51,947 bases of DNA from Oscillospiraceae bacterium (lineage in GTDB: Bacteria; Bacillota; Clostridia; Oscillospirales; Acutalibacteraceae): assembly GCA_015066465.1 (NCBI GenBank), contig SVOI01000011.1, positions 1 to 51,947 on the forward strand, written 5' to 3'. The notes under the pieces are model-generated. The model searched no databases. It had not been told where the DNA came from and saw only the letters and a program-made list of their open reading frames with translations. The stretch's first letter is position 1; the number at the start of each line of letters is the position of its first letter. Below are positions 8,035 through 16,851 of the stretch, piece by piece. A program made the position numbers and the translations under genes.

Positions 8035-8063
8035 ATAATAACAAATTTGTATATTTTTTTCAA
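8035..8063 (-). promoter_or_regulatory. Promoter of the D-2-hydroxyacid dehydrogenase gene
   Basis: Minus strand: TTGAAA (8063-8058), 17-base spacer, TATTAT (8040-8035). Confidence 0.65.
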
Positions 8064-8086
8064 TAGCACTATAATTCAATATTTAC

Positions 8087-8115
8087 TTGACCTTAAGCAT
8101 AAAATGTTATAAAAT
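8087..8115 (+). promoter_or_regulatory. Promoter of the TVP38-galK unit
   Basis: TTGACC (8087-8092), 17-base spacer, TAAAAT (8110-8115), 36 bases before the TTG start at 8152. Confidence 0.65.
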
Positions 8116-8151
8116 AAAAAAGATAGTATTCTTTGTTAGGTAGGTAATTAC

Positions 8152-8895
8152 TTGAAAAAATTCAAAAAGAGAACAAAGGAAGAAAAGCGTTCGCTTATTT
8201 TAAAAATAATAAGCATAGCTTGTTTTTCAGTTGCTTTGTTTTTAGTAGGTTTAACCTATTTTATGACGTTACCGGCAGTGCAATCCAGAATATTAGAAAT
8301 TCAGGATATATTTAATAGAATAGAAATGTTCATAGCAAGTCTTAATAAGCTTGGTGCATTTTTCACAATTTTAGCACTTTTCCTTATTAAAAGTGTTATT
8401 CCGTTTTTACCACTTTCAGTGTTATTTATTAGCACTGGTCTTGTTTTCCCCGCACCCTTGGCGGCGGCAATAAATGTTTTAGGGTTTATGATTTTAGTTA
8501 CCGCAAAATATGCCTGGGGTCAGAAATTCGGTGGTGGCTCTGCTCACAAGGTTTTAGTAAAATCAGAAGTTGTTTATGATTTTATGGATTTAGGTGGCAA
8601 GGGTAACTGGTGGATGCTCGTTATTTTACGTTTTGTGCCTTTTATTCCTATAAATACAGTCAGCAGAATTTACGGCGCAACCTCAATGGACCCGTTGCTT
8701 TTCTGTTTGTTTTCAGTTTTAGGGTTTTTACCAAGAATTGTTACGTGGAGTATCATTGGTGTTAACATCACCGACCCATTTTCAGTCAAATTTATGGCAC
8801 CAATTATAATACTTCTCATAATAAGTGGTATTTCAGTTTTAGTATTAAGAACAATGTTAAATTATATAGACAAAAATAAGAAAAAGGAGTCTTAA
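8152..8895 (+). CDS. TVP38/TMEM64 family membrane protein
   Basis: A 247-residue polytopic membrane protein of the DedA/TVP38 superfamily, members of which are implicated in lipid movement across membranes. A basic N-terminus (KKFKKRTKEEKRS) is followed by a hydrophobic segment. The family core then reads FFTILALFLIKSVIPFLPLSVLFISTGLVFPAPLAAAINVLG, and a second motif is VILRFVPFIPINTVSRIYGATSMDPLLF. The start is TTG at 8152, with AGGTAGG 7 bases upstream; no ATG precedes the conserved core. It is followed 3 bases later by galactokinase, so the genes are probably co-transcribed, although the functions are not obviously linked. Confidence 0.85.
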   Translation: MKKFKKRTKEEKRSLILKIISIACFSVALFLVGLTYFMTLPAVQSRILEIQDIFNRIEMFIASLNKLGAFFTILALFLIKSVIPFLPLSVLFISTGLVFPAPLAAAINVLGFMILVTAKYAWGQKFGGGSAHKVLVKSEVVYDFMDLGGKGNWWMLVILRFVPFIPINTVSRIYGATSMDPLLFCLFSVLGFLPRIVTWSIIGVNITDPFSVKFMAPIIILLIISGISVLVLRTMLNYIDKNKKKES

Positions 8896-8898
8896 AGA

Positions 8899-10158
8899 AT
8901 GAAAATTCAGGAAATCAGCACACAGGAATTTTTAAAAAGATTAGAAGTTGTTTATGGCGATGATGCTAAAAGACAGCAAGAAAGATATTTGTCACTTGCT
9001 GAAAGCTTCAAAAAAGACTTTGGTTCAGAAAAAGAAGTTCGTTTTTTCTCAGCACCAGGCAGAACTGAAGTAGGTGGCAACCACACTGACCACAACAACG
9101 GTAAGGTTTTAGCGGCTGCTATTAATCTTGATGCTGTAGCAATGGTTGAAAAAAGAGACGATTTAATTATTAACGTTAATTCACAAGGCTATTCACCACT
9201 CACAGTAGATGCAGGTGACCTCAGTATAAAAGACGATGAAGCTGGTAAATCAAATGCACTTATTCGTGGTATCTGTGCAAGATTTAAAGAATTAGGCTAC
9301 AATTACGGTGGCTTTAATGCAAGTGTAACCTCAGAGGTTCTTTCAGGCTCAGGTCTTTCTTCATCTGCTGCTTACGAAGTACTTATTGGCACAATTCTCA
9401 ATTACTTATATAACGATGGTAAAATCAGTGCAGTAGAAATTGCTTGTATTTCACAGTATGCTGAAAACGTTTATTTCAAAAAGCCTTGCGGTCTTATGGA
9501 TCAGACTGCTTGTTCAGTTGGTGGTTTTGTTCAGATTGATTTTAAAGATACAAAAAATCCGGTAATTAATAAGGTTGATTTCAATTTAGATGAATTCGAC
9601 CACGCTCTTTGCATTGTTGATACAGGCGGAAACCACGCTGATTTAACAGACGATTATGCCGCAATCAGATTAGAAATGAACTCCGTTGCAGAGTATTTTG
9701 GCAAATCTGTTTTAAGAGAAGTAGAGCCTTCTGAAGTGTTCAGTAAAATGGGCGAAATAAGAAAGAAAACTGGTGACAGAGCATTAGAAAGAGCAATTCA
9801 CTTCTATAACGAAAACAGCCGTGTAGAAAGATTAGCTTCTGCTTTAGATAAGAAAGATTTCGAGGATTTCAAGTCAATTATTATTGAAAGTGGTAAATCT
9901 TCTTATATGTATAACCAGAACTGCTTTACACTTAAAAATCCTGACAGTCAGCCAGTTGCTCTTGCACTTTGTCTTACAGAAGAATTATTAAAAGGCAAAG
10001 CAGCTTATAGAGTTCACGGCGGTGGATTTGCTGGTACAATTCAGGTTTTCTTACCAAAATCAGAAATCAAAAATTATGTAACCGCAATGGAAAAAGTATT
10101 TGGTGAAAATTCTTGCTATATTCTTTCAGTAAGAAGTCACGGTGGTTGCGAAATCTAA
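8899..10158 (+). CDS. galK: Galactokinase
   Basis: A 419-residue cytosolic GHMP-family kinase that phosphorylates galactose at C1 with ATP (Leloir pathway). The galactokinase signature appears near residue 50 as FFSAPGRTEVGGNHTDHNNGKVL, the clostridial form with GGNHTDHN. The ATP-binding GHMP motif is VLSGSGLSSSAAYE (about 150). The C-terminal GHMP motif is YRVHGGGFAGTIQVF. AAGGAG lies 9 bases upstream of the ATG. No galT, galE or galactose transporter is adjacent, so the rest of the pathway must be elsewhere. It is second in a tightly spaced four-gene run (8152-12152). Confidence 0.93.
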   Translation: MKIQEISTQEFLKRLEVVYGDDAKRQQERYLSLAESFKKDFGSEKEVRFFSAPGRTEVGGNHTDHNNGKVLAAAINLDAVAMVEKRDDLIINVNSQGYSPLTVDAGDLSIKDDEAGKSNALIRGICARFKELGYNYGGFNASVTSEVLSGSGLSSSAAYEVLIGTILNYLYNDGKISAVEIACISQYAENVYFKKPCGLMDQTACSVGGFVQIDFKDTKNPVINKVDFNLDEFDHALCIVDTGGNHADLTDDYAAIRLEMNSVAEYFGKSVLREVEPSEVFSKMGEIRKKTGDRALERAIHFYNENSRVERLASALDKKDFEDFKSIIIESGKSSYMYNQNCFTLKNPDSQPVALALCLTEELLKGKAAYRVHGGGFAGTIQVFLPKSEIKNYVTAMEKVFGENSCYILSVRSHGGCEI

Positions 10159-10159
10159 A

Positions 10160-10894
10160 ATGATTAAACAGATAGAAAAAATCGAGGAAATTAACGGTGT
10201 TAATTCGCCGTTAATCCCTCGTATTTTTGTGGCTTACAAATATAAATCGGGTAGCGATAACGCCTGGCGACAAGTTGACGATGAAAATAATACAATAGCA
10301 CTTATTTCTTCGATAGATGGTAATTTTACATTGATTGCAACAGAGCAGACAAATATTGAAGAAATTGAAGAGTTTTTGTTGTTTTTAGGTTGTAATTCTT
10401 TGATTTCAAACGTGAAACTTACGTCATCTGCAAAAAGTTATTCACTTTTTAAATTTTCGGGCGATGAAAATATGAAGTGTAACGAGCGTTTCACTATTCT
10501 TAATAGCGAGTCTACAATCAGTGCTTATCGTGGTTATCACGCTGTGCTTTTTATGGATATGGACGATGACTTTGATTTGTGGTATTGTGATTTTTCAAAG
10601 AAAATAGTAAATGGAGATGCAAAAGCAGTTGGTTTAAACCAATTTGAGATTTATCTTTCAATAGCTACTGCACCTATGATTTTTAAAAATACTGCAATAA
10701 TTTCAGGTGTTTATACTTTAAGACGTTTCAGAAACAGAGGCTATTCAAAGGCTACTATTTATAAGTTAATTGAAGAACTTAAGAAAGATAACGTAACTGA
10801 TATTTATTTGTGGTGTGAAAAAGACGTAGAAGAATTCTATAAGAAAATTGGCTTTATAAAAGTCGGGAATGTATATTTAGAAACGGAGTTATAA
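10160..10894 (+). CDS. GNAT family N-acetyltransferase
   Basis: A 244-residue protein with a C-terminal GNAT fold. GVYTLRRFRNRGYSKATIYKLIEEL (about 190-215) carries the acetyl-CoA-binding R-x-x-G-x-[GS/A] type motif, and LWCEKDVEEFYKKIGFIKVGN is the usual last strand-helix. The N-terminal 130 residues are not recognised and may be a second, degenerate GNAT-like half. The ATG at 10160 follows the galK stop by one base; a GTG at 10142 inside galK would add six residues. The acetylated substrate is unknown. It is translationally linked to galK and to the PLP enzyme 1 base downstream. Confidence 0.75.
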   Translation: MIKQIEKIEEINGVNSPLIPRIFVAYKYKSGSDNAWRQVDDENNTIALISSIDGNFTLIATEQTNIEEIEEFLLFLGCNSLISNVKLTSSAKSYSLFKFSGDENMKCNERFTILNSESTISAYRGYHAVLFMDMDDDFDLWYCDFSKKIVNGDAKAVGLNQFEIYLSIATAPMIFKNTAIISGVYTLRRFRNRGYSKATIYKLIEELKKDNVTDIYLWCEKDVEEFYKKIGFIKVGNVYLETEL

Positions 10895-10895
10895 A

Positions 10896-12152
10896 ATGAG
10901 TTTTTTTGAATTCAGTGAAAAAACAAATGAACTTTCAAAAATTGCTTTAGAAAAAGCAAAAAAGCAATTTGAAACTATAGACGAAATAACAGAATATAAT
11001 CAGCAAAGGGTACTTAAAGCGTTTATAAATCACGGTGTATGCGAATCTCACTTTGTTTCTTCAACTGGTTATGGTTACGGCGACAGAGGGCGTGAGGTTT
11101 TAGACGAAGTTACAGCCGAGATTTTTGGTGCAGAAGATGCACTTATAAGACATAGCTTTGCAAGTGGTACTCACACTTTAGCCGTAATGCTTTTCGGTGT
11201 TTTAAGACCAGGTGATAAAGTTCTTTCAGCAACTGGTGTGCCTTATGACACAATTCACTCAGTTATTGGTTTTTCAGGTGAAGGTATGGGCTCACTTAAA
11301 GACTTTGGCATTGAGTTTGAAATTCTTGATTTACTTGAAGACGGAACAGTAGATTTCGGCGGTTTAGAAGAGAAACTTAAAGCAGAGAATTACAAAGCAG
11401 TTTATATTCAACGCTCACGTGGTTATTCTTTAAGACCAACTTTAACTTCAAACGAAATAAAGAAAATTGTAGATATAACAAAAGAAAACAGTAAAGCAAT
11501 CACTATCTTAGATAACTGCTATGGTGAATTCACAGAAAAAGTAACACCAGGTGAAATAGGTGTCGATATTTTCGCTGGTTCATTGATTAAAAACCCAGGT
11601 GGCGGTATCGCAAAATGTGGTGGTTATATTGCTGGTAGAAAAGATTTAGTAGAGCTTTGCTCATACAGAATGACAACCCCTGGTATTGGTCGTGAAGTTG
11701 GTGCAACTTTAGGTAACACCCGTGATATTTTTATGGGGCTTTTCTCTGCACCACACGTAACAGGCGAAGCACTTAAAACTGCAGTGTTTACCGCTTCTCT
11801 TTTTGAAGAAATGGGTTACGAGGTTTCACCAAGCTCAAGTGAAACAAGAGCAGATATTATTCAGAGCATTAAGCTTCAGACACCTGAAAAGTTGATTGCT
11901 TTTTGTCAGGGACTCCAAAGTGGCTCTGCAATAGATAGCTTCGTAGTGCCAGAGCCTTGGGCAATGCCGGGGTATGACAGCGAGGTTATTATGGCAGCAG
12001 GGGCATTCACAAACGGCTCTTCAATCGAGCTTTCTGCCGATGCACCACTCAGAGAACCGTTCGCAGTATGGCTTCAGGGTGGACTTAATTTCCATAGTGC
12101 GAAAATCGGTGTGATGCTCGGAGCGGAAAGAGTGCTTAAAATTAAAAATTAA
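10896..12152 (+). CDS. Methionine gamma-lyase family PLP enzyme ('aluminum resistance' type)
   Basis: A 418-residue fold-type I PLP enzyme (family PF06838). SSTGYGYGDRGREVLDEVTAEIFGAEDALIRHSFASGTHTL is characteristic of this family. The Schiff-base lysine is likely in FAGSLIKNPGGGIAKCGGYIAG. It is predicted to cleave sulfur amino acids; the historical 'aluminum resistance' label comes from a family member, not a demonstrated reaction. The ATG lies one base after the GNAT stop (AGAAACGGAGTT ribosome binding site). It is the last gene of the run. Downstream is an AT-rich inverted repeat and a TATCATT hairpin that may end transcription. Confidence 0.88.
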   Translation: MSFFEFSEKTNELSKIALEKAKKQFETIDEITEYNQQRVLKAFINHGVCESHFVSSTGYGYGDRGREVLDEVTAEIFGAEDALIRHSFASGTHTLAVMLFGVLRPGDKVLSATGVPYDTIHSVIGFSGEGMGSLKDFGIEFEILDLLEDGTVDFGGLEEKLKAENYKAVYIQRSRGYSLRPTLTSNEIKKIVDITKENSKAITILDNCYGEFTEKVTPGEIGVDIFAGSLIKNPGGGIAKCGGYIAGRKDLVELCSYRMTTPGIGREVGATLGNTRDIFMGLFSAPHVTGEALKTAVFTASLFEEMGYEVSPSSSETRADIIQSIKLQTPEKLIAFCQGLQSGSAIDSFVVPEPWAMPGYDSEVIMAAGAFTNGSSIELSADAPLREPFAVWLQGGLNFHSAKIGVMLGAERVLKIKN

Positions 12153-12170
12153 AAATCTAAAATTAAAAAT

Positions 12171-12202
12171 TTCGGAAGCCTTACGGCTTGATTATAATTA
12201 TT
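12171..12202 (+). repeat. Intergenic repeat family A, copy 3
   Basis: TTCGGAAGCCTTACGGCTTG followed by ATTATAATTATT. It is followed 15 bases later by a TATCATT hairpin, the same arrangement as in copies 2 and 5. Confidence 0.75.
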
Positions 12203-12217
12203 GGTGAATAAAAATAG

Positions 12218-12280
12218 TTTATCCTATCATTAAAAGTTGTTTTTTATATCAACTGAAAATGATAGGATAAATTTGTTTTT
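12218..12280. terminator. TATCATT-type hairpin, probable terminator
   Basis: TTTATCCTATCATT (12218-12231) pairs with AATGATAGGATAAA (12258-12271), with an inner AGTTG/CAACT pairing (12235-12239/12250-12254). ATTTGTTTTT follows on the plus strand. AT-rich inverted arms flank the whole (about 12137-12170 and 12310-12333). Confidence 0.65.
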
Positions 12281-12360
12281 ATAATTATTATAATAGCGTC
12301 GCAAACCCACAATTTTTAATTTTTAATTTTTTATTTATTACAATGCTGACCGCAGGTCCC

Positions 12361-12396
12361 ACAACTCAGCACTCAGCACTTTGCACTCAGCACTAC
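12361..12396 (-). repeat. CTGAGTGC-type repeat block (family D), copy 1
   Basis: Minus-strand reading is GTAGTGCTGAGTGC, AAAGTGCTGAGTGC, TGAGTT, the same words as at 27920-27950 and 28679-28711. It ends two bases before the PBP stop codon. Confidence 0.65.
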
Positions 12397-12397
12397 T

Positions 12398-13996
12398 TTA
12401 ACTTTGCATTCTATTGTGAATATAAATATCCTCAGCCACCTCTTTAAAAACCGGTGCACAATCACTACTTCCCGAAACGCCATTCTCTTTCATAATACAA
12501 ATAACATACTGTGGGTTTTCGTATGGAAAAAAACCGACGTACCACGAGTGAGAAATTTCTACTCCGTTTTTATCATATTGACCACTTTCAGCCGTTGCAG
12601 TTTTGCCACACGACAGAAAAAGTGAGGTGAATGCTGGTTTACCAGTACCAGTTGTTACTACGTTTAAAAGATACTCTTTTAAAATATTGCACGTTTCAGT
12701 TTTTAAAACTCTTTTGCTTGTTTTTTTATTTGAACTTGTGAGCTTTTCATCTTCATCTACAAACCCCTTTATTAAACTCGGCTCATTATAATTGCCACCA
12801 TTAGCAACAGTAGCGTAGCAGTTTGCAATCTGTAAAGGGGTTGCGAGTAACGAACCCTGACCAAAACCTAAGTTCCCAATTGATGCACTACTGTTTAGTT
12901 CTTCTCTCTCTGGTAAATTACCTTTATCGGTAAAATATCCGTTTCCAAAATTTGTAGGCGAGTTAAACCCTAAACTTTGTGCCGTTTTTAAAAGCTTTTC
13001 ACCGCCAACGTTACACGAGAGTTCAATGAAATATGGGTTACAGGAGTAGGTGAGAGCGCTTTTTAAATCCATTTCACCGTGACCATCTTTTTTGTTGCAG
13101 TTAAAAGTGTTATCACTTTTCTTTATACTGCCATTGCATTCATAAATCAAATCACTTGCGCCATTTTCTAAAGCACTTGCTGCCGTGACTATTTTAAAAA
13201 CAGAACCAACGCTATACCCTGAAAATGCCCTGTTAATAAATGGCGAGTTTTCATTTTTTAAAGTTTCTTCAAGATTTGTTCTATCTATTACAGGTAGCGA
13301 TGCACACGCTAAAATATCGCTCGTTTCTACGTCTAAAACAACACCGCAACCAACCTCTATATTATGATTAATTAAAGCGTTTTCTAAAATTTTCTGAATA
13401 TCTTTATCAATAGTCAGCACAACACCAGAAGCGTTATTGTAGTTATCGTTATAAACTTCTGTTGGTTCGCCGTTTAACACTCTGCCTAAAGCATCACAAT
13501 GGTATTTTAAACTAATTGAACCACTTGCTTTCGTCAGAATCGAATCATAATATTTCTCAATGCCATATTCACCCTTGTTAGCCTTGCAATATCCTAATAT
13601 ATGCGAGAGTAAGTTACCTTCATAACGTTCAAATGTGGTAAGAGTCAGAATATCATTACTCTCTTTAAAATAATCAGCGTCTGGCACAGTTACAGTAACA
13701 AGGTGCCCTTTTTTTAACTCTGTTTCAACCTGTGTTTTATTTAATAATCTTTCAATTTCTACAAAGCTTTTTGCAGTTGGCTTAATACACGCTATATATT
13801 TTTCTTTACTGTTTGTAATCCGTTTTAAATTTCTGTCATAAACATTCCCACGGCTTAAAGCAATAGTGTTGGTTTTTAGTGTGTTAGTGGTGCTGACAGA
13901 GTAAATATTTTTTACACTAAGTAGGTATATTCTGAAACTCAGAGAGGAAAAAATAAGAAATAAAACAAGTGCTAAAGATATAATTCTTTTTTTCAT
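12398..13996 (-). CDS. Class B penicillin-binding protein (peptidoglycan D,D-transpeptidase)
   Basis: A 532-residue membrane-anchored transpeptidase that cross-links peptidoglycan. One N-terminal membrane helix (RIISLALVLFLIFSSLSFRIY) is followed by a short dimerisation-type region, then the transpeptidase domain from about residue 220. The serine motif is SVFK in GYSVGSVFKIVTAASAL, the second motif is SCN in TYSCNPYF, and the third is KTA in CGKTATAESG where most PBPs have KTG. WYVGFFPYENPQYV is the usual C-terminal strand. ATG at 13996 (GGTGAT upstream) is preferred over a 9-residue-longer start. It resembles PBP2/SpoVD-like proteins but is shorter, and I cannot say whether it serves elongation, division or sporulation. 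It is divergent from tcdA. Confidence 0.88.
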   Translation of the reverse strand: MKKRIISLALVLFLIFSSLSFRIYLLSVKNIYSVSTTNTLKTNTIALSRGNVYDRNLKRITNSKEKYIACIKPTAKSFVEIERLLNKTQVETELKKGHLVTVTVPDADYFKESNDILTLTTFERYEGNLLSHILGYCKANKGEYGIEKYYDSILTKASGSISLKYHCDALGRVLNGEPTEVYNDNYNNASGVVLTIDKDIQKILENALINHNIEVGCGVVLDVETSDILACASLPVIDRTNLEETLKNENSPFINRAFSGYSVGSVFKIVTAASALENGASDLIYECNGSIKKSDNTFNCNKKDGHGEMDLKSALTYSCNPYFIELSCNVGGEKLLKTAQSLGFNSPTNFGNGYFTDKGNLPEREELNSSASIGNLGFGQGSLLATPLQIANCYATVANGGNYNEPSLIKGFVDEDEKLTSSNKKTSKRVLKTETCNILKEYLLNVVTTGTGKPAFTSLFLSCGKTATAESGQYDKNGVEISHSWYVGFFPYENPQYVICIMKENGVSGSSDCAPVFKEVAEDIYIHNRMQS

Positions 13997-14016
13997 TTTA
14001 TCACCAATATTTATTG

Positions 14017-14044
14017 TTGACAAAAAATCTTAATTTTATATAAT
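14017..14044 (+). promoter_or_regulatory. Strong promoter of the tcdA-yhaM-prmA unit
   Basis: TTGACA (14017-14022), 16-base spacer, TATAAT (14039-14044). Both hexamers are perfect, 33 bases before the tcdA start. Confidence 0.85.
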
Positions 14045-14077
14045 TGTTATATATCTTTTTGAAAGGAGCGAAAAACA

Positions 14078-14764
14078 ATGGACGAACGCTTTTCTCGTTC
14101 TGCGAGGATTTTCGGTATTGAAAATCAAGAAAAATTAAATAGTGCCAAAGTCCTTGTTTTTGGCTTGGGCGGTGTCGGTGGTGCCGTAGCAGAAGCACTC
14201 GCACGAAGCGGTGTAGGTACTTTAGGGTTAGTAGATAAAGACACAGTAGATATTACAAATATCAATCGTCAGCTTATTGCAACTGAAAGCACAGTTGGAA
14301 TGAAAAAAACTGAAGCTTCAGAAAAGCGACTTTTAGAAATAAATCCCCGAATAAATTTAAATAAATACGATTTGTTTTATCTTCCTGAAACTGCAGACGA
14401 AATAAACCTTTCAGAATATGATTATATAGTTGATGCAATTGACAACGTAACTGCAAAACTTGAGTTGATTGTAAGAGCAAAAAATGAAAATATCAAAATA
14501 ATTTCTTCAATGGGAACGGGCAACAAAATCCACCCCGAAATGTTAGAAATTGCAGATATCAGTAAAACAAGCGTGTGCCCACTTGCAAGGGTAATAAGAA
14601 GAGAATTAAGAAACAAGGGTATAAACCACTTAACCGTAGTTTATTCAAAAGAAGAGCCACAAAATATTGATGGCGACAGAACACCAGCTTCTTCAACATT
14701 TGTGCCAATCTCAGCGGGTGTTTTAATAGCTTCAAAAGTAGTACAGGATATTTTAAGTTTATAG
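14078..14764 (+). CDS. tcdA: tRNA threonylcarbamoyladenosine dehydratase
   Basis: A 228-residue ThiF/MoeB-type ATP-dependent enzyme that cyclises the t6A modification at tRNA position 37 to ct6A. The nucleotide-binding motif is VLVFGLGGVGGAVAEALARSG (about 25-45), followed by LVDKDTVDITNINRQL and DAIDNVTAKLEL. The N-terminus DERFSRSARIFG and the pattern SVCPLARVIRRELRNKGI match the TcdA subgroup rather than ThiF or MoeB. It has a GAAAGGAG ribosome binding site. First gene of a three-gene unit. Confidence 0.9.
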   Translation: MDERFSRSARIFGIENQEKLNSAKVLVFGLGGVGGAVAEALARSGVGTLGLVDKDTVDITNINRQLIATESTVGMKKTEASEKRLLEINPRINLNKYDLFYLPETADEINLSEYDYIVDAIDNVTAKLELIVRAKNENIKIISSMGTGNKIHPEMLEIADISKTSVCPLARVIRRELRNKGINHLTVVYSKEEPQNIDGDRTPASSTFVPISAGVLIASKVVQDILSL

Positions 14765-14775
14765 GAGAAACGATT

Positions 14776-15750
14776 ATGAATTTTACACAATGTGACAAAC
14801 CAGGCGTAGTTGAGTGCTTTGCACTCGTTAAAAGCTGTGACAAAAAGAGTGCCAAAAATGGCAGTACATATTTAGATATGCTTTTAGCAGATAAAGATGG
14901 CGAAATTTACGCTAAAATGTGGGATTACAGAGAAGAAATAACCCCACTCCCAGAAGTTAATACAGTAGTAAAAGCACGTGGTACATTACAGCAATATAAC
15001 GGAAACGACCAGTTTATTGTTCAACGTTTAAGACCAACAGTTGAGGGTGATAACGTTTCTGTTTCAGATTTTGTAAAATCTGCTGACGTTTCTGGTGAAG
15101 AGATGTATGGCGTTATTATCTCATTAGTGAATACTTTTAAAGATGAAGAATTAAAAAGAGTGGTAACTGCAATTTTAGAAGAACACAAGGAACAATTACT
15201 TTTCTTCCCCGCGGCAGAAAAGCTTCATCACGCAATGGCTGGTGGGCTTCTTTACCACACACTTTCAATAGTTCGTTTAGCTGAGAGTGTTTGCGCTATT
15301 TACCCTTCAATAGATAAAGAGCTTCTTTTATCAGGTGCAATTCTTCACGACGTTGCAAAGCTCAAAGAATACACAGTAAATAACACAGGTCTTGTAGATG
15401 GTCACACAGTAAGCGGAATGCTTTTGGGGCATCTTGTAATGGGTAGTGAAGAAGTCGGCAGAAAGTGTGATGAATTAGGCATTTCTGAAGACACAAAAGT
15501 TCTTCTTCAGCATATGCTCATTTCTCACCACGGCAAATTAGAATTTGGTGCAGCAGTAAGACCATCTTTTATTGAAGCGGAAATTCTTTCACAGCTTGAC
15601 TTGTTTGATGCTAATATGTATGAAATGGCAGAAGCAGTCGGCGGTGTAAAGCAAGGCGAATTCACAGGCAGACTCTGGATGCTTGATAACAGAAAAATGT
15701 ATAACCACGGCAGAACAGTAGTTGAACCAAAAGCAGATTTAATAGGGTGA
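14776..15750 (+). CDS. 3'-5' exoribonuclease YhaM family protein (OB fold + HD domain)
   Basis: A 324-residue protein with an N-terminal OB-fold nucleic-acid-binding domain (residues 10-95) and a metal-dependent HD phosphohydrolase domain. The HD pair is at His191-Asp192 in ILHDVAKLKEY. Upstream metal ligand candidates are in KLHHAMAGGLLYHTLSIVRLAE (150-170) and downstream in ISHHGKLEFGA. The YhaM family degrades RNA and single-stranded DNA 3' to 5'. It lies 11 bases after tcdA and 11 before prmA, in the same operon. Confidence 0.88.
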   Translation: MNFTQCDKPGVVECFALVKSCDKKSAKNGSTYLDMLLADKDGEIYAKMWDYREEITPLPEVNTVVKARGTLQQYNGNDQFIVQRLRPTVEGDNVSVSDFVKSADVSGEEMYGVIISLVNTFKDEELKRVVTAILEEHKEQLLFFPAAEKLHHAMAGGLLYHTLSIVRLAESVCAIYPSIDKELLLSGAILHDVAKLKEYTVNNTGLVDGHTVSGMLLGHLVMGSEEVGRKCDELGISEDTKVLLQHMLISHHGKLEFGAAVRPSFIEAEILSQLDLFDANMYEMAEAVGGVKQGEFTGRLWMLDNRKMYNHGRTVVEPKADLIG

Positions 15751-15761
15751 GATTTTGAAGT

Positions 15762-16679
15762 ATGGAATGGCAAGAAATAAAAATATCAGTTAATTCTGAA
15801 GATACCGAAAGAGCAAATAATATTGCAGTAATGGCAGTGCCTTACGGCATTTATACAGAAGATTACAGCACTCTTGAACAAGAGGCTTGGGATATTGCTC
15901 ATATAGATTTAATTGACGAGGACCTTTTAAAGAAGGATAGAAGCAAGTCAATTATTCATATTTACATAGGCGAAAATGATAACCCACAGGAAGCAATTTC
16001 TTTTGTCTCTCAAAGATTAGATGCAGAAAAAATTCCTTACACAATAGATACTTCTGCTTGTAAGGAAGAAGATTGGCTTAATAACTGGAAAAAGTATTTT
16101 AAACCACTTAAAATAGGTAAAAGACTTTTTGTAAGACCAATTTGGGAAGAGAATTTTGATGCAGAAAACAGAGTTGTTTTAAATATTGAGCCAGGTGCCG
16201 CTTTTGGCACTGGTGCTCACGATACAACACGCCTTTGTCTTGAAACTCTTGATAAAATTATAAAGACAGGCGACACAGTTTTAGATATGGGTTGTGGTAG
16301 TGGTATCTTGGCAATTTCTTCACTTCTCTTAGGTGCTAAAACTGCCTTTGGTGTAGATATTGACCCACTTGCAGTAAAAACTGCAAAAGAAAACGGTTTA
16401 ATGAATAACTTTAAAGAGCCAGAGCTCACGTTCGTTTGTGGTGACCTTGACGAGAATGTTAAGGGCAAATATTCAGTAGTCGTTGCAAATATCGTTGCAG
16501 ATGTAATTATGATGTTTGCGCCGAACGTAAGAAAATATATGGCACCTGACGGCACGTTTATTGCTTCTGGTATTATTGATACCCGTGCAGATGAAGTTAT
16601 TGCTTGTCTTGAAACTAATGGATTTACTATTGTCGAGCGTTATGAACAAAATGGTTGGAATTGTCTTGTGATGAAATAG
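15762..16679 (+). CDS. prmA: Ribosomal protein L11 methyltransferase
   Basis: A 305-residue SAM-dependent methyltransferase that methylates ribosomal protein L11. The N-terminal substrate-binding domain (1-100) is followed by the linker motif EEDWLNNWKKYFKPLKIGKRLFVRPIWE. GAAFGTGAHDTTRLCLE comes next, then the SAM motif VLDMGCGSGILAISSLLLGA (about 172-191). VVANIVADVI fits the catalytic loop usually read as NPxY-like [NDE]-I in this family. Length is normal. Last gene of the tcdA unit; a TAGTGTGGC-type repeat begins right after the stop. Confidence 0.93.
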   Translation: MEWQEIKISVNSEDTERANNIAVMAVPYGIYTEDYSTLEQEAWDIAHIDLIDEDLLKKDRSKSIIHIYIGENDNPQEAISFVSQRLDAEKIPYTIDTSACKEEDWLNNWKKYFKPLKIGKRLFVRPIWEENFDAENRVVLNIEPGAAFGTGAHDTTRLCLETLDKIIKTGDTVLDMGCGSGILAISSLLLGAKTAFGVDIDPLAVKTAKENGLMNNFKEPELTFVCGDLDENVKGKYSVVVANIVADVIMMFAPNVRKYMAPDGTFIASGIIDTRADEVIACLETNGFTIVERYEQNGWNCLVMK

Positions 16680-16683
16680 TTGT

Positions 16684-16698
16684 TAGTGTGGCTAGTGG
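16684..16698 (+). repeat. Left copy of an inverted repeat flanking the XRE module
   Basis: TAGTGTGGCTAGTGG. Its exact inverse complement, CCACTAGCCACACTA, occurs just after the small gene at 17370-17612. Confidence 0.65.
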
Positions 16699-16738
16699 TC
16701 AGTAAAAATGAAACAAAAAAGTAATTGCAACGCCAACG

Positions 16739-16756
16739 CCTCTCTTCGAAGAGAGG
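16739..16756. repeat. Family B palindrome, copy 2
   Basis: CCTCTCTTCGAAGAGAGG, followed by GGGACCATCGC-TT-GCGATGGT, a second hairpin whose arms differ from those at 5484 onward. Confidence 0.75.
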
Positions 16757-16851
16757 GGGACCATCGCTTGCGATGGTGGAGAGTTCTTCGACACGAGTTT
16801 ACTTTTAAAAATGTAGTCAGTCGGTGAATAAATAAATTAACTTCCACAACC

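Noticed and set aside
12361-12396. CRISPR-like array from the repeated CTGAGTGC words (also 27920-27950 and 28679-28711).
   Set aside because: The units are short tandem words with no unique spacers of even length and no cas genes.
16708-16827. A 39-codon frame within the 16.7 kb intergenic region.
   Set aside because: It reads through the CCTCTCTTCGAAGAGAGG palindrome and neighbouring repeats, has no ribosome binding site and ends within repeat sequence.
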